DNA of 10,765 nt, from the NCBI GenBank assembly GCA_937981945.1, contig CALJNJ010000250.1, forward strand, positions 1 to 10,765, written 5' to 3'. This document shows, piece by piece, positions 7,110 to 10,765 of this stretch. The DNA is from an uncultured Caulobacterales bacterium. Lineage in GTDB: Bacteria; Pseudomonadota; Alphaproteobacteria; Caulobacterales; Maricaulaceae. Positions within the stretch are counted from its first letter, which is position 1. Every line of letters begins with the position of its first letter. The notes below the pieces were generated by a model. That model ran no database searches. It was not told the origin of the DNA and saw nothing but the letters and a program-made list of their open reading frames with translations. Made by a program: the position numbers and the translations under genes.

Positions 7110-7128
7110 GAGACGGAAATGAGACGGA
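7110..7128. repeat. Direct repeat GAGACGGA, 11-bp period, upstream of the FAS1 gene
   Basis: GAGACGGA occurs at 7110-7117 and again at 7121-7128 (TCCGTCTC twice on the gene's strand). Start-to-start distance is 11 bp, about one helix turn, 63-81 bases before the FAS1 start. This suits two half-sites for one regulator, or a duplicated promoter element. I could not fit a -35/-10 pair with confidence. Confidence 0.4.
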
Positions 7129-7162
7129 TTGGAAAAGGGGAATTAAAGTTTTGTAATGGGGT

Positions 7163-7188
7163 GGGAGCCGGCTTAATCGCCGGCGCCC
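7163..7188 (-). terminator. GC-rich hairpin after the Pro/Met-linker FAS1 gene (terminator-like, no T-run)
   Basis: Two copies of GCCGGC (7167-7172 and 7179-7184) flank a 6-base loop, and GGG/CCC (7163-7165 and 7186-7188) extends the stem past one mismatch. It lies 10 bases beyond the minus-strand stop at 7198. The lack of a following T-run means it may be a 3'-end protecting hairpin or a leaky stop rather than a true intrinsic terminator. Confidence 0.5.
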
Positions 7189-7197
7189 GGGGAGCTG

Positions 7198-7926
7198 TTA
7201 TTCAGCTTCTTTTTTGACCGGCATTAGAATCTGATCAATGCCGTGGATAACGCCGTTATCGGCTTTCATATCCGCTTGGCTGACACGAGCCGTGCCGCCA
7301 TTGGCGTCGATGAGATAAACATCGCCATCTGCTAAAACAACTTTCAGAACGCTGCCGTTGAGCGTTTCGGTTTTATAATAACCGTCATTGGCTTCGACCA
7401 ATTCAATCAATTCGGCCGCGCTCACGGATCCGCGAATGACATGATAAGCCAGTAATCCGGCGAGCTTATCTTTGTTTTGAGTTTCCAAAAGGGCGTTGAG
7501 TTTTCCTTCCGGTAAGGCTGCGAATGCAGAATTGCCGGGCGCGAAGACCGTGTAAGGTCCCGGACCGTCCAGAAGATCATCCAGTTCGGCTGCCTCAATC
7601 GCGGTTCCCAAGGTTGAATAATCTTCGGAACCGCTTGCAAGTTTGGCGATAGTGGGCATTTTTTCTGCCCGCATCTCTTCGCCTTTGGCCTGATCCGGCA
7701 TGCCGGGGTCACTCGGCATTTGAGCCTGCGATTGTATCGGTGTAGCGGCGGGAACATCGGCGGGCATTTGCTCAATAACCGGTTCCGGGATCTGATCGGT
7801 TACGGGCGCCGCGTCGGCGGGCATCTGGCCGGGTTGTTCTTCGGCAGGCTGAGTGGTCTGCGCATAAGCGTAAGCCGCAGCCCCCAGCGCGGTCAAAGTG
7901 ACGGCGGTTTTTAAGAGTTTAAGCAT
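7198..7926 (-). CDS. Secreted FAS1 protein with a Pro/Met-rich linker
   Basis: A 242-residue exported protein: signal peptide (1-22, ending AYAYA), then a disordered linker (about 23-91) rich in Pro, Gln, Met and acidic residues, then one FAS1 domain (about 92-238). The domain has the H1 motif GPYTVFAPGNSAF (123-135), LAYHVI (159-164) and GVIHGIDQILMPV. The linker repeats QMPAD at 34 and 53 and QMPSD at 69, and has further MP pairs at 76 and 90. The ATG at 7926 is chosen because GAGGAG (7933-7938) lies 6 bases upstream and the signal peptide starts there; an in-frame ATG 57 bases earlier would run through the leader hairpin. It is a paralogue of the downstream FAS1 gene; the linker suggests a domain held away from the membrane or a partner. 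Confidence 0.92.
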   Translation of the reverse strand: MLKLLKTAVTLTALGAAAYAYAQTTQPAEEQPGQMPADAAPVTDQIPEPVIEQMPADVPAATPIQSQAQMPSDPGMPDQAKGEEMRAEKMPTIAKLASGSEDYSTLGTAIEAAELDDLLDGPGPYTVFAPGNSAFAALPEGKLNALLETQNKDKLAGLLAYHVIRGSVSAAELIELVEANDGYYKTETLNGSVLKVVLADGDVYLIDANGGTARVSQADMKADNGVIHGIDQILMPVKKEAE

Positions 7927-7947
7927 TGTTGTCTCCTCGGTTTTTAT

Positions 7948-7969
7948 GAGGCGGTTTTCCCTCCGCCTC
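7948..7969 (-). promoter_or_regulatory. 7-bp leader hairpin before the ribosome site of the linker FAS1 gene
   Basis: GAGGCGG (7948-7954) and CCGCCTC (7963-7969) are perfect inverted copies with an 8-base loop. On the gene's strand the hairpin ends 9 bases before the GAGGAG Shine-Dalgarno. It is followed by ATAAAAACC rather than a T-run, so it is not a terminator for the lipoprotein gene upstream. It may limit access to the ribosome site or stabilise the 5' end. Confidence 0.5.
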
Positions 7970-7971
7970 TT

Positions 7972-7997
7972 AAGGGCGGACATCCGAAGATGCCCTT
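7972..7997 (-). promoter_or_regulatory. UUCG-tetraloop leader hairpin
   Basis: On the gene's strand this reads AAGGG, CATC, TTCG, GATG, a 4-base bulge, then CCCTT. RNA would form a CAUC-UUCG-GAUG cap, an exceptionally stable tetraloop class, on a 5-bp AAGGG/CCCTT base. It sits two bases upstream of the 7948-7969 hairpin, giving a tandem hairpin leader. Confidence 0.5.
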
Positions 7998-8003
7998 TTA
8001 TGT

Positions 8004-8017
8004 CTCACAAATGTGAG
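8004..8017. promoter_or_regulatory. Operator-like palindrome CTCACAAATGTGAG
   Basis: Two perfect 6-base arms (8004-8009 and 8012-8017) around a 2-base centre, 78-91 bases upstream of the linker FAS1 start and just upstream of its tandem leader hairpins. Size and position suit a dimeric repressor or activator site. ATAAAA immediately downstream on the gene's strand could be a poor -10. The regulator is unknown. Confidence 0.4.
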
Positions 8018-8072
8018 CCTTGGACCGGCTTGCTTTATCCCCCATGATAAGGGGCCGGAATTTTGGTAGCTG

Positions 8073-8849
8073 TTAAAATCCCTCCGCTACTAAATCTTGA
8101 TATGATTTATCCTTGAGCTCTTGTAGGGCGGACTCGACGTCAAAAGTGAGTTTTGACACGGCGTCCATGCGGCCCTTTTCTTCTAATTTTTGCCGCTTGG
8201 AACTTGAACCTGTTCGGGTCGCTGATCCGGAATTTTCGGAATAAGACGTCGCTGTCGCATAAGGGTAACCGTTTCGCACATCGATCAGCACGGCCGAGGC
8301 GATTGTATCCACTTCGACATTTCGCGATGGAATTAGAAACAGTCCCAGGACTGTCGCGTCCGTAAATTGCAAGCCGTTGCTTTTGCGGCTGTCCGTATCC
8401 GTGACTTCATAAACAAGCACATAATCCAAATGCTGCCGGGCGGCGCCTTTACGAATATGGCTGACAACATCCTGCACATCCGGTCCGCTGCTTTTGGACA
8501 CCATGGACGCGATAAAAGGAGACACCGGAATAATTTCGCCGTAGCGGTCCCCTTGGCGTTCCAGCATGTCCCCCCACAGGGCGGCCTCATCAGCGGGAAT
8601 GTTCATTAATTGCGATGGCTTAAACCCGGCATCGCTCCCAATTCTGGCCAAACCGATACGAGCAGGGAATCTCAGATCAGGCTCAACATTGGCGATTTCA
8701 AATATTTCAGCGCTGATTTCGGAAACCGGGGCGTAAGCAGGGCTTTCACTATAACGGTTTAAATAATCAGCTCCTGATGTGGCTTGTATTGTGTGCGAGC
8801 AGCCGGTCAAAATCAGGCCCGCGCTCAAACTCATCAAAATCTTTTTCAT
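8073..8849 (-). CDS. Hypothetical outer-membrane or periplasmic lipoprotein, CsgG/GNA1162-like layout
   Basis: Lipoprotein of unknown role. The signal peptide MKKILMSLSAGLILTGC ends in a lipobox with the lipidated C17; the +2 residue is Ser, so under the usual Lol rule it would go to the outer membrane. The 258-residue protein has RIGLARI (64-70), W92, DYVLVYEV (142-149), and AVLIDVRNG (186-194) followed by a Ser/Thr-rich stretch and a charged C-terminal helix (218-250). This order matches the protein at 4446-5093 and resembles GNA1162/CsgG/LpoB-type periplasmic domains; that fold is my inference. The ATG at 8849 is preferred over one at 8906 because AAGGAGGG (8854-8861) lies 4 bases upstream and the signal peptide starts there. 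It is divergent from ruvC and lies upstream of the FAS1 genes on the same strand. Confidence 0.85.
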   Translation of the reverse strand: MKKILMSLSAGLILTGCSHTIQATSGADYLNRYSESPAYAPVSEISAEIFEIANVEPDLRFPARIGLARIGSDAGFKPSQLMNIPADEAALWGDMLERQGDRYGEIIPVSPFIASMVSKSSGPDVQDVVSHIRKGAARQHLDYVLVYEVTDTDSRKSNGLQFTDATVLGLFLIPSRNVEVDTIASAVLIDVRNGYPYATATSYSENSGSATRTGSSSKRQKLEEKGRMDAVSKLTFDVESALQELKDKSYQDLVAEGF

Positions 8850-8872
8850 CTGTCCCTCCTTAAAAGAGAGTC

Positions 8873-8904
8873 GCGTCTCCCCCGATGGGGCTTGAGGGAG
8901 ACGC
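8873..8904 (-). promoter_or_regulatory. 9-bp perfect inverted repeat in the lipoprotein leader
   Basis: GCGTCTCCC (8873-8881) and GGGAGACGC (8896-8904) pair perfectly with a 14-base loop. On the gene's strand the loop contains CCCC that could pair with part of the G-run, so alternative folds exist. It ends 11 bases before the Shine-Dalgarno. On the gene's strand TCCCTC (8899-8894) in the 5' arm is also complementary to GAGGGA (8858-8853) in the ribosome site. Confidence 0.6.
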
Positions 8905-8979
8905 AATGACCCCCGTCCGAGTCGTTAAGCGGGGCATAAGGCCAAAACCCGGCTGAATTCGGGCGAAATTAAGGCAATT

Positions 8980-8997
8980 ATGGTTAATCGCCTTTAA
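8980..8997 (-). promoter_or_regulatory. CtrA-like site in front of the lipoprotein gene
   Basis: On the minus strand this reads TTAA, six bases, TTAACCAT. TTAACCAT is a recognised CtrA half-site; the full Caulobacter site is TTAA-N7-TTAAC, so the spacing here is one base short. It also forms a GGTTAA/TTAACC inverted repeat (8982-8999). CATAAT (8982-8977, minus) overlaps its end as a candidate -10, which would put the site in the -35 region where CtrA often acts. Confidence 0.45.
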
Positions 8998-9007
8998 CCC
9001 TTTATTG

Positions 9008-9034
9008 TTGGACAAAATTTCATGTTCCTGTAAT
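9008..9034 (+). promoter_or_regulatory. Candidate ruvCAB promoter
   Basis: TGTAAT (9029-9034) matches the -10 consensus at 5 of 6 positions. TTGGAC (9008-9013) is a weak -35 at a short 15-base spacing; TTGTTG (9005-9010) at 18 is an alternative. A transcript from this -10 would begin near 9041-9045, at or next to the ruvC ATG. Confidence 0.45.
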
Positions 9035-9038
9035 GTTC
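9024..9038 (+). promoter_or_regulatory. SOS (LexA) box, alphaproteobacterial type, before ruvC
   Basis: GTTC (9024-9027), seven bases, GTTC (9035-9038): an exact match to the GTTC-N7-GTTC direct repeat bound by alphaproteobacterial LexA. It ends 6 bases before the ruvC start and overlaps the best -10 candidate, so bound LexA would block the promoter. DNA damage should therefore induce ruvCAB. Confidence 0.85.
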
Positions 9039-9044
9039 TGCCCT

Positions 9045-9551
9045 ATGAACGGGATTCGAATATTGGGCTTGGACCCCAGCTTGGTCGCTTGCGGGTGGGG
9101 CGTAGTGGATATTGAAGGCACAAAACTGCGCCATGTGGCACACGGTGTCATTCGTCCGAACACCAAGGCTGCGCTTCCATTGCGGCTGAGGGAATTACAT
9201 GAGGCCATAACGGATGTGATTAGAATTCATGATCCCAATGAGGCTGCCGTAGAAGAAGCATTCATGAAAAATAATCCGTCCAGCGCGCTCAAATTAGGGC
9301 ACGCTCGCGCCATATGTCTCTTGGCCCCAAGCTTGGCAGGATTGGGTATTGGGGAATATTCGCCGCGCTCTGTGAAAAAATCCGTCGTCGGAACCGGCGC
9401 CGCGGACAAATCCCAAGTTGCTCATATGATGAATGTATTGATGCCGGGATGCGGCGTGAAGGGTGGTGACGCAGCGGATGCGCTGGCGATTGCCATTTGT
9501 CACGGACACCGGCTCAATGCGGCGGGCTCAGGCTATAGGATAAGCGCATGA
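9045..9551 (+). CDS. ruvC: Holliday junction endonuclease RuvC
   Basis: Dimeric nuclease that cuts Holliday junctions symmetrically after RuvAB branch migration. The 168-residue product has the acidic catalytic set: D10 in ILGLDPS, E70 in VEEAFM, and D142 and D145 in GGDAADALAIAICH. NPSSALKLGHARA is also typical. GLDPS replaces the usual GLDPG, a small variation. The ATG at 9045 is chosen because the only in-frame alternative, 9033, lies inside the SOS box and -10, and MNGIRILGLD fits the usual short N-terminus. No Shine-Dalgarno is visible, which agrees with a leaderless transcript. The stop overlaps the ruvA start as ATGA. Confidence 0.95.
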   Translation: MNGIRILGLDPSLVACGWGVVDIEGTKLRHVAHGVIRPNTKAALPLRLRELHEAITDVIRIHDPNEAAVEEAFMKNNPSSALKLGHARAICLLAPSLAGLGIGEYSPRSVKKSVVGTGAADKSQVAHMMNVLMPGCGVKGGDAADALAIAICHGHRLNAAGSGYRISA

Positions 9552-10186
9552 TCGGTATGCTGACAGGCACATGCTTGGTTTCAGGCAGCGGCGAAGCCAT
9601 TATCGATGTGAACGGTGTTGGATATTTGGTTCAGTGCGGGTCGCGTACATTGGGCGCATTTGGTATCGGCGAAACCGTTTGTCTTCATGTGGAGACCCAT
9701 GTGCGGGAACAGGCCATCACCTTATTTGGATTTCACAGTGAAGAAGAACGGGCATGGTTTGTGCGCCTGCAAAGCGTTCAGGGCGTCGGCCCCAAAGCCG
9801 CTTTAGCCATTTTAGATATTCTGACGCCCGGCGAAATTTTGAGCGCAGCCAGTCTCGAGGATAAAACCACATTTGCACGGGCAAGCGGCGTCGGTCCGAA
9901 ACTGGCTGCCCGTATCGCGACGGAACTCTCCGGTAAACCGCCGCCGGCAGGCCGGGGCATTGGCGGCGCATTTACGGCGCCGTCCGCCGGGAAACAAAGC
10001 GAGGCTGCGCGGGCCGAAGGATTATCGGATATGCGCCTGCGTAATGACGCTGTCTCCGCGCTGGTCAATTTAGGAATTGGGCAACCGGATGCCTTGCGGG
10101 CCGTGGCGAGCGCCTATAACACATTTAGCGATGATCCCGATCTTGATGATCTGATCAAAGTAGCGTTGAAGGAATTAAGCGGCTGA
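9548..10186 (+). CDS. ruvA: Holliday junction branch migration protein RuvA
   Basis: Tetrameric junction-binding protein that holds the four-way junction open and loads RuvB. The 212 residues cover all three domains: an N-terminal OB fold (about 1-63, starting MIGMLTGT, with ITLFGF at its end), tandem helix-hairpin-helix motifs ([15 protein letters not shown] and [16 protein letters not shown]), a Gly/Ala/Pro-rich flexible linker (about 134-158), and the C-terminal RuvB-contacting helices ([18 protein letters not shown] onward). It overlaps ruvC by ATGA and ruvB by CTGA, so the three genes are translationally coupled. Confidence 0.97.
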   Translation: MIGMLTGTCLVSGSGEAIIDVNGVGYLVQCGSRTLGAFGIGETVCLHVETHVREQAITLFGFHSEEERAWFVRLQSVQGVGPKAALAILDILTPGEILSAASLEDKTTFARASGVGPKLAARIATELSGKPPPAGRGIGGAFTAPSAGKQSEAARAEGLSDMRLRNDAVSALVNLGIGQPDALRAVASAYNTFSDDPDLDDLIKVALKELSG

Positions 10187-10765
10187 CCGAAGATCGTATC
10201 ATATCAGCAGACGGACAAGTCGGTGACGGACGGGACCGCGCGCTTCGGCCACTGACCTTCGCTGATTTCGTCGGACAACAGGACGCGATCGCCAATTTAA
10301 AAGTTTTTGTTGAGGCGGCGGCGCGCCGCGCAGAACCGCTGGATCATTTATTGTTGTCCGGTCCGCCGGGTCTGGGGAAGACGACCTTGTCGCAAATCGT
10401 AGCCCGAGAACTGGGCGTCAACTTCCGCGCGACATCAGGCCCGATTATTTCCAAAGCCGGGGATTTAGCAGCGCTCCTGACCAATTTAGAACCAAGGGAT
10501 GTATTGTTCATAGATGAAATCCACCGGCTGAGCCCGACTGTTGAAGAAGTGCTGTACCCTGCCATGGAAGATTTTGAACTTGATCTTATTATCGGTGAGG
10601 GCCCGGCTGCCCGTTCTATAAAAATAGATCTGGCGCCGTTCACATTAATCGGCGCGACAACCAGGGCCGGACTTTTGGCCACGCCGCTCCGGGACCGATT
10701 TGGCATCCCTGTTCGACTGGAGTTTTATTCGCCGGATGAACTGGCCAAAATTGTTCTTAAAAATG
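10183..10765 (+). CDS. ruvB: Holliday junction helicase RuvB, CTG start, 3' end cut by window
   Basis: Hexameric AAA+ ATPase that drives branch migration with RuvA. The first 194 codons are present (family about 340-350). Seen: the N-terminal [12 protein letters not shown] (21-32), Walker A GPPGLGKT (60-67), Walker B DEIH (111-114), the sensor-1 region GATTRAG and the arginine-finger region LRDRFG. Start: no in-frame ATG, GTG or TTG occurs upstream of the conserved region back into ruvA. The CTG at 10183 begins (M)TEDRIIS, the expected RuvB opening; AAGGA (10169-10173) is 9 bases upstream and CTGA overlaps the ruvA stop like the ATGA upstream. A CTG start is therefore the best reading, with a base error as the alternative. 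Confidence 0.95.
   Translation, partial: MTEDRIISADGQVGDGRDRALRPLTFADFVGQQDAIANLKVFVEAAARRAEPLDHLLLSGPPGLGKTTLSQIVARELGVNFRATSGPIISKAGDLAALLTNLEPRDVLFIDEIHRLSPTVEEVLYPAMEDFELDLIIGEGPAARSIKIDLAPFTLIGATTRAGLLATPLRDRFGIPVRLEFYSPDELAKIVLKN

Noticed and set aside
8040..8054. CCCC/GGGG hairpin after the lipoprotein stop as an intrinsic terminator
   Set aside because: Only a 4-bp stem and no T-run on the gene's strand.
8850..8906. 19-residue N-terminal extension of the lipoprotein
   Set aside because: It would be translated through the leader hairpin and the Shine-Dalgarno and would bury the lipoprotein signal.
4369..9032. Mobile element or genomic island with defined ends
   Set aside because: No transposase, integrase, tRNA, terminal inverted repeats or target duplication could be found, so no element boundaries are claimed.
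9033..9044. ATG at 9033 as the start of ruvC
   Set aside because: It lies inside the SOS box and candidate -10; ATG 9045 gives the usual RuvC N-terminus.
1..10765. CRISPR array, rRNA or tRNA genes
   Set aside because: No regularly spaced repeats and no recognisable rRNA or tRNA segments on either strand.

Overview
The window reads as chromosomal DNA of an alphaproteobacterium of roughly 50% GC. Four things point there: the gene set (UbiA, RsmE, 5-formyltetrahydrofolate cyclo-ligase, a YmdB-type phosphoesterase, YebC and RuvCAB); an SOS box of the alphaproteobacterial type (GTTC-N7-GTTC) in front of ruvC; a CtrA-like TTAACCAT motif beside it; and FAS1-domain periplasmic proteins. A Caulobacterales/Hyphomonadaceae-like source is a guess from gene style. 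No rRNA, tRNA, CRISPR array, transposase or integrase was seen.

Layout. Bases 1-558 (minus) hold the start of ubiA (ubiquinone synthesis), cut by the window edge. Diverging from it across 53 bp is a tight plus-strand run: rsmE, 5-FCL (TTG start, 4-base overlap), a YmdB-family metallophosphoesterase (ATGA overlap), a DUF4253 protein (TTG start, 1-base gap) and, after 83 bp, yebC. Bases 4.4-8.9 kb hold accessory genes, mostly minus-strand: a secreted protein, an unrecognised 166-residue protein, a plus-strand HD phosphohydrolase, two FAS1 proteins and a lipoprotein. From 9045 to the right edge is the ruvC-ruvA-ruvB operon, each gene overlapping the next by 4 bases; ruvB is cut by the edge.

How the parts relate. 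The outer blocks are housekeeping: quinone synthesis, 16S rRNA methylation, folate recycling, translation/expression control by YebC, and SOS-controlled Holliday-junction processing. The middle block looks like an envelope module. Four of its six products carry export signals, two of these (4446-5093 and 8073-8849) appear to be distant paralogues, and two are FAS1 paralogues sharing an 11-base leader. Each of the FAS1 and lipoprotein genes has a hairpin just before a strong Shine-Dalgarno sequence.

Most notable: the SOS box overlapping the ruvC promoter, probable non-AUG starts (CTG for ruvB, ATT for the secreted protein at 4446), the leader hairpins, and a lipoprotein leader in which one arm could pair either with its hairpin partner or with the Shine-Dalgarno sequence. 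No clearly new defence or mobile system was found.
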